The notes beneath the pieces are model-generated. The model was given only the letters and a program-made list of their open reading frames with translations, had not been told where the DNA came from and searched no databases. Source: Desulfobacter curvatus DSM 3379 (GTDB taxonomy: Bacteria > Desulfobacterota > Desulfobacteria > Desulfobacterales > Desulfobacteraceae). From it: a DNA stretch of 41,764 nt. A program made the translations under genes and the position numbers. Of this stretch, positions 15,368-24,180 are shown one piece after another (within the stretch, counting starts at the first letter, position 1; each line of letters begins with the position of its first letter). Where the stretch lies: positions 154 through 41,917 of the forward strand of contig NZ_KB893077.1 in NCBI RefSeq assembly GCF_000373985.1, read 5' to 3'.

Positions 15368-16855
15368 ATGCGCAGTAAAAATCATGGTAAGCTTTTAGTG
15401 ACAAGAAAACCCAACAAAATTGTCGGGGATACTTCTCGTGTCATTACAAGGCCTCATCTTCCCGAGGATACAAAACGCATCACCTTGATCATCGAACGAA
15501 TCCGCGGGTTGTCTGAAAGCAGACAACAAAAATTATTAACACAGATCATTAAAAATTTTTCCGGGCGACATGAAGATCTGACCCACATTTTCGAAAAACA
15601 TTTCAGCCTGGTAAAAAAACATATTAAAAAAGGCATATTGCTGAGTGAAACTGAAAGCGCCTTGGTCGGCGCTTATTTTACAAAGGAGTATGCCATTGAA
15701 TCGGCTGCTCTGTTCAATCCGTCCATCGTTCCCCATCCGGTTCAAGACCATCTTGAAGAAGGCAGCCTTCGGTTTGTCATGAGTTTGCGGGCCACCGGAG
15801 AAGGGCATATTTCCTCCATTGTTTTCAGAAGCGGCGTGCTCAACCGGTACAACACCTTCCGGTTTGATCCGGTCAGTGAGTTTGTGGAAACACCGGATCT
15901 GAAGTTAAACCCTTTTTATAAGCGCAAGCTTTTTCAGCACAAGCTCAAGGAAATGAAGGCGGATAATGATATCTGCTCTTGTGTTCTCAATACGCTTCCC
16001 GAAGAATTCAGCAAAGAACAATTGGTCCGTGAGATGGGACGTCTTCATAAACATCCTCATTTTACCCTAAACAAGCAGTATAAAACATTTGAGATTATCA
16101 ACTGGCTTTCTGATTCTAATTATGAGGTGGACTTCCATTCAGACCACCGAATATCTGAAAGGGTTATCTTTCCAGTTTCTAAAAATGAGAGCCGTGGGAT
16201 AGAGGATGCCAGGTTTGTTCAATTTTTTGATGATACGGGTGAATCAACCTATTATGCGACCTATACCGCATATAATGGGGTTACGATTCTCCCCCAGTTA
16301 ATCGAAACGAAAGACTTTATCAGTTTTAAAATTACAATGCTGAACGGCAAGGCGGCGCAGGATAAAGGGTTGGCCCTGTTCCCCCGAAAAATTAACGGCC
16401 AATTTGCCATGCTGTCCCGGCAGGATGGCGAAAACAACCATATTATGTTTTCAAAACACCTGCACTTCTGGAGGACTTCTCATATTATCCAGCGACCGGA
16501 GTATCCCTGGGAATTTGTTCAAATCGGCAACTGCGGCTCTCCCATAGAGACAGAAAAAGGCTGGATCGTTCTTACCCATGGTGTCGGGCCCATGCGGCAG
16601 TACTGTATTGGTGCAATCCTCCTTGATCTTGAAAATCCCTGCAAAGTTATTGCACGGCTTGAACAACCGCTTTTGATTCCCACAGAAAAAGAGCGCGAAG
16701 GGTATGTTCCAAACGTTGTCTACTCCTGCGGCTCAATCATCCATAGTAATGAACTGGTCATTCCCTATGCCATGTCGGACATTAATTCGGGTATCGCAAC
16801 GGTTTCGGTGAATAATCTGATTAACAGCATGCGCAAGGTAACTGACAGAAGTTAA
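15368..16855 (+). CDS. second GH130-type protein, long form
   Basis: The 495-residue product contains the GH130 propeller in its C-terminal two thirds: RGIEDARFVQF with candidate catalytic Asp280, and IGNCGSPIETEKGWIVLTHGVG further on. An N-terminal helical extension of about 120 residues is absent from the shorter neighbour; long GH130 proteins of this kind form a separate, little-studied branch. It may act on a different chain length or linkage from the 313-residue enzyme. The ATG at 15368 has AAGGAAA at 15354-15360; the open frame upstream of it overlaps the preceding gene. It is the last gene of the sugar operon. Confidence 0.9.
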   Translation: MRSKNHGKLLVTRKPNKIVGDTSRVITRPHLPEDTKRITLIIERIRGLSESRQQKLLTQIIKNFSGRHEDLTHIFEKHFSLVKKHIKKGILLSETESALVGAYFTKEYAIESAALFNPSIVPHPVQDHLEEGSLRFVMSLRATGEGHISSIVFRSGVLNRYNTFRFDPVSEFVETPDLKLNPFYKRKLFQHKLKEMKADNDICSCVLNTLPEEFSKEQLVREMGRLHKHPHFTLNKQYKTFEIINWLSDSNYEVDFHSDHRISERVIFPVSKNESRGIEDARFVQFFDDTGESTYYATYTAYNGVTILPQLIETKDFISFKITMLNGKAAQDKGLALFPRKINGQFAMLSRQDGENNHIMFSKHLHFWRTSHIIQRPEYPWEFVQIGNCGSPIETEKGWIVLTHGVGPMRQYCIGAILLDLENPCKVIARLEQPLLIPTEKEREGYVPNVVYSCGSIIHSNELVIPYAMSDINSGIATVSVNNLINSMRKVTDRS

Positions 16856-16903
16856 CCACTTTGCAAACAACATTGTTATTAAACAAATCTTTTGGAGAAT
16901 TAT

Positions 16904-17287
16904 ATGAGTAAAATAGTAGCAGCTACCAATTCCATGATTGCCAATTCTGACAAAATATCAACCGTCATTAATAGAGATAGTTATTGGTTTTTTCTATATA
17001 ATAAGAAATATGCTTGGTGCATAGAAAATTTAGATCACGAAGGAACAAATAGTTCTATTTTGTACTTTTTAAAGGCAGAAGGAAACTTCTATGTCAATGA
17101 CGAAAACATGTTTGAACGGCTGAGTCGTCAAGATGTTAGATTGTTAGTAAAACAAGGTGAGGCGATTGAATATAATTCCAATGAGATTGGGACAGAAGAA
17201 GCGCTGCAAGCATTTCGCCTGCTTTTCACCATAGTAAAGGAAAGGGGATTCGGTATTGACAACGTATTGGATGACATAAAAATATAG
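16904..17287 (+). CDS. hypothetical protein, 127 residues
   Basis: I do not recognise this soluble protein. It begins MSKIVAATNSMIANSDKIST, has an aromatic core segment DSYWFFLYNKKYAWCIEN and a mostly acidic remainder, with no signal peptide or membrane helix. The ATG at 16904 has GGAGAA at 16893-16898. It lies 48 bases after the second GH130 gene on the same strand, yet is clearly AT-richer than the sugar genes, which suggests a separate origin. Confidence 0.7.
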   Translation: MSKIVAATNSMIANSDKISTVINRDSYWFFLYNKKYAWCIENLDHEGTNSSILYFLKAEGNFYVNDENMFERLSRQDVRLLVKQGEAIEYNSNEIGTEEALQAFRLLFTIVKERGFGIDNVLDDIKI

Positions 17288-17380
17288 GTCTTACCACCAC
17301 TTGAAGTCTGTCTTTTGAACTATTAAACTTTACCAGTGCAAACACGGCGGGATTTTTATACCGAGAGAACAAATTTTTAA

Positions 17381-17392
17381 GAAAACGTTTTC
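17381..17392. promoter_or_regulatory. LacI-type palindrome GAAAACGTTTTC
   Basis: A perfect 12-base palindrome with the central CG of LacI/GalR-family operators. It shares the GAAA/TTTC half-site style of the palindrome at 10606-10624. It lies between the sugar operon and the regulator gene; the protein that binds it is not in the window. Confidence 0.4.
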
Positions 17393-17552
17393 AATTATTA
17401 TTGCTTCTTCTGTTTCATCAAGAAGCAAAAACTCCACAGTCTATTTAACCGGACCGGCAAGATTTTGAATACAGCAATCACTTCCCAAAAAATGAATCGG
17501 GGATTTCAAATCGGCGTCAGTGAGCCCTACAATAGTAAGGATAGCTTTTTTC

Positions 17553-17680
17553 ACAGTAAAATTTTGGATTGAAAAGGCTGATTTTGCTAGGCTAAAAATA
17601 TTTTCAAAAAGGGCAGACTACCTCCAAGACAAGGTCCGTTTTTATGCCGAGCGCTCCCCCCCAGACTTTCCCTGTCACTC
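17553..17680. repeat. dispersed repeat, copy 1
   Basis: About 125 bases align with 27080-27210. Shared blocks are TGGATTGAAAAG, AGGCTAAAAATA, GCAGACTACCTCCAA, CAAGGTCC and GACTTTCCCTGT, with small insertions and substitutions between them. Neither copy keeps an open frame common to both, so it is probably a non-coding or decayed mobile repeat. Confidence 0.75.
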
Positions 17681-17830
17681 CAGAGCAAGAGAAAATTGTA
17701 CAGGGCATAAAATTGATCGTTGCAATTTTCGGCAAGGGATGTTTAATCATTCCAATAATTGAGATTTAAAAAAAATTATGCAAATTTGCTGAACATATTG
17801 TTGTCCTTAGATTTACCAGAATCCTCCCAA

Positions 17831-20191
17831 ATGACCATGATGTCCAAAGAACACATACTGGCTTCTAAACTGTCTATCCCATCTCATCCGGATTTGTTTG
17901 TTCCCCCCAGGTTGTCCGGTATTCTGAATGGAGTGACTGAAAAGCGCCTGACCGTGCTAACGGCGGGTGCAGGGTATGGTAAAACCGCATTGACGGCCTG
18001 GGCTGTAAAACAGGACGGCATCACACCGGTATGGTACCGCATGGATGAACAGGATAGGGATTTTCCCAGGTTCATCCGATATGCAACAGCCGGTTTAAAA
18101 CCATTTTCCGGAAACCGGGACGGGGTGATGGACAAAATCATTGACGATGCCTCTTCTTCAGCGCCTCACAGAGGGCGGGCCTTGGCAGCCCTTGTTCATT
18201 CCCTGGAATCTGCCCCAGCTTCGGAGGTTTGCCTGGTTCTGGACAATTTTCATACCGTTCAGGACGAAAAGTCGATCCTGGAATCCGTCGAATTCCTGAT
18301 CAGGCACCTGCCTCAAAGATTTCATATTTTACTTTTAACCCGGATTGCCCCAAGGATTGGCCTGTCTCGGCTGCATCTTGCAGGCCAGGTGGCGCAGATC
18401 ACCGAAGCCGACCTGCGGTTCACACCGGAGGAGACCCGTCAATTCCTGACCAGGCATTTGAAACCGACATTGCCCCAGGAGCTTGCAGCCCCATTGCACC
18501 GAATCTCATGCGGCTGGGTCACCGGCCTGGTTTTAGTCTATTTAGGCCTTAAAGATTGCGCCGGGCTGCAGATAAAGGACTTACCCGCTGATCTGACTGG
18601 TTTAAACAAACTTACTTTCAGCTATTTCGAGGAGACCATTTTTCAATCCCTTCCGCCGGAAACCCAGGAGTTCATGTTGAAAACATCGTTGCTGGACTCC
18701 CTGAACCCGGAGGTTTGCAATGCGCTCCTCCGGATCACGGCGTCGGAAAGGATCCTGGATGAACTGGTTGCAGGCCATTTGTTGACATACCGGAATGAAT
18801 CCGGCCAGGACGGGGATGTGGTTTACACCTATCACCACCTGCTCAGATCATTTTTGCGCATCCGGCTGAAACAGACGCTGTCTCCGGAATCCGTAGCCGA
18901 ACTGTACTTAAGTATGGCAGGACTTAAGGAGGTGGCCGGGGATAATCTTGGAGCAGTTCGGGCTTATATTTCCGGCGAATTTTTCGATACAGCTGCACAA
19001 CGTCTGATGACACATGAAAAAATGCTTTTCGAATCCGGGCAGATCCTTTGGGTTCAAGGCACTATGAACGCTTTTCCAAAGCAGTTCATCCTTGCAAATC
19101 CTCAGCTCTTGTACATCCAGGCCAGGCTTGAATCCTTCTTGGGCAATTCCCACAAGTCGGTATCATTATATGAAACCATTCTGAGCAGATCAGATCCGAA
19201 GGTTCCTGATGCTTTTGCCCTGAACTGCCGGATAGAACTGGGGCTCAACTATTACTATTCCGGCCATATCCGGGAAGCCAAAAACCTGCTGGAAACCTGC
19301 CTGACATGTAAAAGTACGGGTAAACGGTTGGAGGTATCCGGTCTGCTGATACTGATTTACCTTATCCTCGGAAGGATCAGTCAGGCGGACCAACTGGCCC
19401 AGACCGCAAAAAGGGATATCTGTCAACTCCCGGATTCCAGCCGGCTGAGGATGAAAAACTGGATCGAGTTTATTCTTTCCTACCGGTACTTTGTCACCGG
19501 AGATTTTAAGACGGCTTACGCTAAGGCCCGCCGGAGCCTGGACTGGTATTCCAGGGCTGATGAGGCCATCATCATGCCCCTGGCTTACCTTCATGCCGCA
19601 TTGCCGGCCTATTTTTTAAATCAATTCAATACCGGGTACAGGTGGGCTATAAAAGGACTGGACCTTATCCGTGAAATGGGCGTTCGCGATAACCAGAAGG
19701 GATGGCTCGACTATGCTGCGGCGCTTCACCTGTGTGGGCAAAACCGCCTGGATCAGGCTCTAACTCGGGCTCAAAAGGGAGTGTCACTGTTTAAACACCA
19801 GGCAAACTACTGGGGGCAGGCCAATATTCATGATCTCATCCACTTTATCCGGTTGAAACAGACAGATCCCGCCGGGGCGGAAAAAGCCCTGGAACAGGGA
19901 CTGACCTTGCTCCGCCGGACAGGTCTGACTATGACCGAAGGGATTCTTGAAACCGGCATGCTGGGGGTATGGCTTGAAACCGGCCGGTTTGAAACCGTAT
20001 TGGAAAAGAAGGCGCGGGTCTTGGAAAAGGTCAGGGCCTCAAAATTTTATACCTTCAAAATCATGATGATCTCGGCCCAATGCCGACTGCACTTAAATGA
20101 CCGGGCCGCAGCTCTTGCGGAACTTGTGCAAGCGATTGATATTGCGGTGGAGAGCGGATACGTGCACCGAGTGGCAAATGCCGGGGCATGA
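17831..20191 (+). CDS. MalT/AfsR-like STAND ATPase regulator, cut before its DNA-binding part
   Basis: This 786-residue protein begins with the typical KEHILASKLSIPSHPDLFVPPRL, then a STAND NTPase domain with Walker A GAGYGKT (46-52) and Walker B LVLDNF (135-140), then a long helical TPR-like region to the end. Such proteins sense an inducer, oligomerise with ATP, and bind DNA through a C-terminal domain. That domain is missing here: the frame stops at TGA 20189-20191 inside VANAGA-stop-IEPLLLSLYAAGVRQGF. The same frame continues at once into the next gene, so the two were surely one protein. The exact start is uncertain; ATGs at 17831, 17837 and 17840 fit the family, but no clear ribosome site is seen. 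Confidence 0.8.
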   Translation: MTMMSKEHILASKLSIPSHPDLFVPPRLSGILNGVTEKRLTVLTAGAGYGKTALTAWAVKQDGITPVWYRMDEQDRDFPRFIRYATAGLKPFSGNRDGVMDKIIDDASSSAPHRGRALAALVHSLESAPASEVCLVLDNFHTVQDEKSILESVEFLIRHLPQRFHILLLTRIAPRIGLSRLHLAGQVAQITEADLRFTPEETRQFLTRHLKPTLPQELAAPLHRISCGWVTGLVLVYLGLKDCAGLQIKDLPADLTGLNKLTFSYFEETIFQSLPPETQEFMLKTSLLDSLNPEVCNALLRITASERILDELVAGHLLTYRNESGQDGDVVYTYHHLLRSFLRIRLKQTLSPESVAELYLSMAGLKEVAGDNLGAVRAYISGEFFDTAAQRLMTHEKMLFESGQILWVQGTMNAFPKQFILANPQLLYIQARLESFLGNSHKSVSLYETILSRSDPKVPDAFALNCRIELGLNYYYSGHIREAKNLLETCLTCKSTGKRLEVSGLLILIYLILGRISQADQLAQTAKRDICQLPDSSRLRMKNWIEFILSYRYFVTGDFKTAYAKARRSLDWYSRADEAIIMPLAYLHAALPAYFLNQFNTGYRWAIKGLDLIREMGVRDNQKGWLDYAAALHLCGQNRLDQALTRAQKGVSLFKHQANYWGQANIHDLIHFIRLKQTDPAGAEKALEQGLTLLRRTGLTMTEGILETGMLGVWLETGRFETVLEKKARVLEKVRASKFYTFKIMMISAQCRLHLNDRAAALAELVQAIDIAVESGYVHRVANAGA

Positions 20192-20260
20192 ATTGAGCCG
20201 CTTTTGTTGTCCCTGTATGCCGCGGGCGTAAGACAGGGGTTCATCCGGGAGGTTTTTCAC

Positions 20261-22375
20261 ATGAACGGCCGGGCAAATGACCTCCTGCCTGAACCGGGCG
20301 CCGGAGAACCGGTTCATCCCTTGCAAATTTCACTTCTGGGCCGGTTCTGCATGACTTTAGGCGGACAAGACCTGAGGCCGGAAGCGTTTAACAATACCAA
20401 GGCTCTGATGATGATCAAATACCTGGCGCTTAACCATGGTAAGGGATTTAAACCCCGGGACGAACTGATTGAACTGCTCTGGCCTGAACAGGATTTCAAC
20501 AAAACCCGCAAGCGGTTCAACGTCGTGGCCAGCGCCATCCGGAAATTCTTTGAGCCCGGTATCCGGCGAGGCGAACCTTCCCGATATCTGAAAAAGCAGG
20601 GAAACTCATTTTGTCTCTCCTTGGGGCTGGGAGGCAGCGTCGACGTCTTGGTTTTTCAGGATGCGGTCCACGAAGGAGGTGCGGCCAAAGATATGGAAGA
20701 CGCCGTCCGACATTATGAAACCGCCCTGACCGTTTACAAAGGTCCCTTTCTGGCCGAAGACGCCTATACCCAGTGGTGTATTGAAGAAAGGGAAAAATGG
20801 CAGAGCATCTACCTGTCTGTGCTGTGGAAACTGATCTGCCATTTTCTTAAAAAATCGGACCCTGAAAAAGGAATATACTACGCGCAGAAATATCTTGAAA
20901 CGGATGACAGTGTTGAAACGGTCTATCAAAAGCTCATGCAGCTTTATGCCGCGGCCGGGAACCGTTCTATAGTGAAAAAAACAACAAATACACTCTGGGT
21001 CACAAATGCCCGGCTGATCGACGGCCTGGGCAATGCATACAAGGATCTAAAATCCATATACATCCATGAGGGCAGGATCAGGCAGATCGGCAACCTGACC
21101 CCACCGGATCATGAAAAGGTACTGGATGTAAAAGGCGCAACCGTGATGCCCGGCCTGATTGATGCCCACGTGCACCTGCAAAGCGTCCCCGGATCCGTGT
21201 TTAGAAAAGACGATGAATCACGGCTTCAAAAATACCGGTATCACCAGCTTCGGTCATACCTGGCCTGCGGGGTCACCACCGTGCTGGATAATGCCATCGC
21301 ACGCCCGATGCTGCATGAATTTACGCAATACCTGGATTCCGGCGGTGCAGGCCCCAGAATTTTTGCATTGGCTCCGGCGTTTTATCCCCCCAACGGATAT
21401 CTGGACAATGGCATGTTGACCGCCTATTGGGGCCCCCATTGGCGGCCCGCAAAAGACAGGTCGGATGTGGTAGAATTATTCCGGGAATATGAGGGAACGG
21501 ACAGGGTCATCGGAGTGAAGGTTATGCTTGAAACCGGATTTGGCAAAGCCAATATCTGGCCCCTGCTTTCAAAAGAAATCCGGGACATCATTGTTGATGA
21601 ATCCCAGAAAAGAAACCTGCCTTTATATGTCCATGCATATAAAAAGAAAGAACAAAAAACAGGGCTTGATATGGGCGTTCACTGTTTTGTCCATTCCGGG
21701 TTTATGTTCAAACAGCCCACGGACCGGGTTGTCCGCCGCATGAAGGAACTTGGGACCTACGTGACCACCACTTTGTCCTGTACCTTTGACCAGATGCTGG
21801 TGCAGTTTCAACGGGAACGGCTGGACAATCCGTATTTAAATTTGCGGGTCCCCCGAGAACTTTTGGAAACAGCAAGGGATGACCGGGTCTGGGAAGATTA
21901 CTATGACCGTTTTTTTAAACTTTCATCTCCCAAATGGCTGCCTTCCTTTTTCATTCGGGCCCTTCCCAAACTTATAAACATCGAAAAATCAATCAAAGCC
22001 TGTCTGGAAAGCGCTTCCCGGGCGATCCTGACCCTCCATGAGGCCGGCATCCCCATCGTGGCCGGCACGGACGCTTCAAGTTGGCCTGTATTCCCCAATT
22101 TCTTCCATGGTACCAGTATGATCCGGGAAATGGAATTGCTTTACAACATCGGGATCCCGCCCATGGACGTAATTGCCTCGGCCACGCGAGTTCCTGCGGA
22201 AATGATGGGGAAAACGGACAGGATCGGTGCCCTTGAAAAGGGAAAATACGGAGATATGATCGTTGTCGAAAAGGACCCGCTGAAAGACCCTTCGGCCCTG
22301 GAATCATTGTTGTGGACCATCAAAGGCGGAGAGGCCCGGACCCCAGAGGAATGGATGACTTGCGATCCAACGTAA
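20261..22375 (+). CDS. winged-helix/BTAD regulator half fused to an amidohydrolase
   Basis: The 704-residue product begins with an OmpR-like winged helix (LQISLLGRFCMTLGGQ, then LLWPEQDFNKTRKRFNVVASAIR) and most of a bacterial transcriptional activator domain (to about residue 240). BTAD breaks off at YAAAGNRSIVKK and passes directly into a complete metal-dependent amidohydrolase (about 243-704). Visible metal-site residues are His303 and His305 in DAHVHL, Lys420 in GVKVMLETG, His458 in LYVHAY, His478 in FVHSGF and Asp604 in AGTDAS. The ATG at 20261 has GGGAGG at 20248-20253, so it can be made on its own even though the frame is also open back to the TGA at 20189. Substrate unknown; imidazolonepropionase-like in style. 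Confidence 0.8.
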   Translation: MNGRANDLLPEPGAGEPVHPLQISLLGRFCMTLGGQDLRPEAFNNTKALMMIKYLALNHGKGFKPRDELIELLWPEQDFNKTRKRFNVVASAIRKFFEPGIRRGEPSRYLKKQGNSFCLSLGLGGSVDVLVFQDAVHEGGAAKDMEDAVRHYETALTVYKGPFLAEDAYTQWCIEEREKWQSIYLSVLWKLICHFLKKSDPEKGIYYAQKYLETDDSVETVYQKLMQLYAAAGNRSIVKKTTNTLWVTNARLIDGLGNAYKDLKSIYIHEGRIRQIGNLTPPDHEKVLDVKGATVMPGLIDAHVHLQSVPGSVFRKDDESRLQKYRYHQLRSYLACGVTTVLDNAIARPMLHEFTQYLDSGGAGPRIFALAPAFYPPNGYLDNGMLTAYWGPHWRPAKDRSDVVELFREYEGTDRVIGVKVMLETGFGKANIWPLLSKEIRDIIVDESQKRNLPLYVHAYKKKEQKTGLDMGVHCFVHSGFMFKQPTDRVVRRMKELGTYVTTTLSCTFDQMLVQFQRERLDNPYLNLRVPRELLETARDDRVWEDYYDRFFKLSSPKWLPSFFIRALPKLINIEKSIKACLESASRAILTLHEAGIPIVAGTDASSWPVFPNFFHGTSMIREMELLYNIGIPPMDVIASATRVPAEMMGKTDRIGALEKGKYGDMIVVEKDPLKDPSALESLLWTIKGGEARTPEEWMTCDPT

Positions 22376-22428
22376 CGCCCAAGAAGACAGATTAAAAAAA
22401 TGATCAACGTCTAAGAAAAGGAACTATA

Positions 22429-23442
22429 TTGAAAGAAAAATCTATATTTAAAAAAATACTTTTGCGAACCGGTCTAACCATCCTGATCCTATTGATCAGC
22501 ATTATTGGCTTTGGGGTTTGGATCTCTCCCAAACAGATGGACTTTTCCTCCCCCTATCATCCCTTCACATCTGAACAAGCAAAAGAGACCTATCTAAAAT
22601 TTTATGATGAGAGGGCAAAAAAATGGCCTGTAGAATCAACTACAAAAATGGTAGAGACATCTTACGGTAAAACATTTGTACGCATCAGCGGACCAGAGTC
22701 TGCTCCATCGCTGGTCCTCATGCACGGTATCAGTGGCAATTCACTCCAATGGATATCTAATGTTGGAGCTTTATCCCGGCATTTCAGGGTCTATGCAGTC
22801 GACAATGTCTACGATAACGGCCGCAGTATTCCTTATAAGCCCATGACAGGTGCCGATGACTATGTCAATTGGCTCAATGAACTCTGCAACGCGCTGGGGT
22901 TTCATAATCAGATCAATATGGTTGGCTTGTCATATGGAGGGTGGATTACGACTCAATATGCGTTAAGGTTTCCTGATCGACTCAATAAAATTATTTTGTT
23001 GGCCCCGGTCGGTACTGTTGCCCCGCTATCGCCTGGATGGATTGCAAGAGCAGTTCTGGTCGCACTGCCATTCAAGTACTTTACAAAAAATTTCGTCCAT
23101 TGGCTGGCGCAAGACACTGTGAATTCCGGAAAGAAAGGAGTTGTTTTGGTTGACGAGCATGTGAACGAAGCTTATATGGCTGTTCGCAGCTTTACAGCAA
23201 AACGAATGGTCAATCCTACTGTATTGACTGATGAAGAATTGCAAAGCATTAATATACCCACTTTGTTTATGGTCGGTGAGAATGAAAAGATCTACCCACC
23301 TCGCGAAGTCCTTGAACGTCTAAACAGAGAGAATCCGAAGATTCAAACCAAACTGATTGCACATGCAGGTCATGACCTGATCATGGCACAGACGCAGGAA
23401 ATCGACAACTTGATCATAAAGTTTATAGGCAAATCACAATGA
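22429..23442 (+). CDS. membrane-anchored alpha/beta hydrolase
   Basis: The 337-residue product has one N-terminal helix (about 13-32) and an alpha/beta hydrolase domain. LVLMHGISGNS (95-105) holds the oxyanion loop, Ser168 in GLSYGGW is the nucleophile, the acid lies near VGENEKIYPP, and the base is His in HAGHDLIMAQ near the end. The substrate is unknown; esterases and C-C hydrolases share this layout. The TTG start has AAAAGGA at 22416-22422, 6 bases away. It is AT-richer than the amidohydrolase before it and is followed by an attC-like site at 23453-23524, so it may be a captured gene cassette. Confidence 0.88.
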   Translation: MKEKSIFKKILLRTGLTILILLISIIGFGVWISPKQMDFSSPYHPFTSEQAKETYLKFYDERAKKWPVESTTKMVETSYGKTFVRISGPESAPSLVLMHGISGNSLQWISNVGALSRHFRVYAVDNVYDNGRSIPYKPMTGADDYVNWLNELCNALGFHNQINMVGLSYGGWITTQYALRFPDRLNKIILLAPVGTVAPLSPGWIARAVLVALPFKYFTKNFVHWLAQDTVNSGKKGVVLVDEHVNEAYMAVRSFTAKRMVNPTVLTDEELQSINIPTLFMVGENEKIYPPREVLERLNRENPKIQTKLIAHAGHDLIMAQTQEIDNLIIKFIGKSQ

Positions 23443-23452
23443 ACGCAATCGA

Positions 23453-23524
23453 ACTTAACAACCCAAAGGAGAGCAATCAAAAACCCTTGGGCGGCCTTTT
23501 GATTTTAATTTCAAGCCGTTAGGA
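23453..23524 (+). other. attC-like recombination site 1
   Basis: ACTTAAC (23453-23459) fits the inverse core RYYYAAC and lies 10 bases after a stop codon. GTTAGGA (23518-23524) fits the core GTTRRRY except for the last base. Between them AATCAAAA (23475-23482) pairs with TTTTGATT (23497-23504). The size of 72 bases and the place between two genes fit an integron attC; no integrase gene is in the window. Confidence 0.5.
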
Positions 23525-23530
23525 GTCAAA

Positions 23531-23995
23531 ATGAATTGGACAAGAATCGTAGCTGCAACAATTCTTGCGACTGCGATAGGTTTTTTAATCCATGTTCTAT
23601 ATGGACAAGGGATTGCAATTGAATATGTACAAAATGCGGCAGAAGGAGGGCGCCTTAATGATGTAATCATGCAGCCATATCCGAACTGGGTGGTTGCCAT
23701 AGCATCACTTACAGCTTTAATACCAGCATTCGGAAAAGTTTTCGTTTATATCCTGATACAAGATAAGTTGCCGGGCCGAAATAAAATATTCAAAGGCGTT
23801 ATATTCGGTATGTTGCTACTATGTGTGGGCGATAACCTGTTACGTATGCCGATCATGAGTATTGTAACTGGCAACCCTTTCGATATTGTATTGGTTCAGA
23901 GTCTTGAAAAATGGATTAGTTATCCTGCTATGGGAATCTTTATTGCGCTATTGGCTCCCAAACAACTATTTCTCACTCCTAACAAGACAAATTAA
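23531..23995 (+). CDS. four-helix inner-membrane protein of unknown function
   Basis: The 154-residue product has about four hydrophobic segments: IVAATILATAIGFLIHVL, WVVAIASLTALIPAFGKVFVYIL, VIFGMLLLCVGDNLL and YPAMGIFIALLAP. The loops carry few charges. I do not recognise the family. The start is well set by AGGAG at 23521-23525. It sits between two attC-like sites, the second beginning inside its stop codon, which is the usual compact form of an integron gene cassette. Confidence 0.75.
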   Translation: MNWTRIVAATILATAIGFLIHVLYGQGIAIEYVQNAAEGGRLNDVIMQPYPNWVVAIASLTALIPAFGKVFVYILIQDKLPGRNKIFKGVIFGMLLLCVGDNLLRMPIMSIVTGNPFDIVLVQSLEKWISYPAMGIFIALLAPKQLFLTPNKTN

Positions 23996-24037
23996 CGCGG
24001 GTGCAAATTCCGCTGCGCTCCATTTGCGACGTTAAAG
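23990..24037 (+). other. attC-like recombination site 2
   Basis: AATTAAC (23990-23996) and GTTAAAG (24031-24037) form the outer pair, with TTAACG / CGTTAA fully complementary. GCAAAT (24003-24008) and ATTTGC (24022-24027) form the inner pair around a 13-base loop. The outer stem, internal mismatch and inner stem are the hallmark of short attC sites. It overlaps the stop codon of the gene before it. Confidence 0.6.
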
Positions 24038-24180
24038 TGTTGACTTTGTCTATTCATATCCTGTTGTATTTTTTTCTAACGAGATAGTATTACAACCTAT
24101 GGCTTTAACAGAAAAAAAATTACAGACTCACTTGTTATGCTAAGACATTATTAAAAAATGATAGAAGAGATTAATTCAAT

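Larger units (their letters stand above)
17288..17830. other. non-coding stretch with palindrome, hairpin and dispersed repeat
   Basis: No convincing gene is present; the open frame at 17520-17762 runs through a dispersed repeat and has no ribosome site. The stretch holds a GAAAACGTTTTC palindrome (17381-17392), a 9-bp hairpin TTGCTTCTT / AAGAAGCAA (17401-17409 and 17420-17428) without a T-run, and repeat copy 1 at 17553-17680. Confidence 0.6.

Noticed and set aside
17520..17762. 80-residue open frame
   Set aside because: It has no ribosome site and runs through a repeat whose other copy is frameshifted.
20189..20191. TGA as a selenocysteine codon
   Set aside because: No SECIS-like hairpin was evident just downstream, the position is in a helical linker and not a redox site, and a normal restart codon follows.
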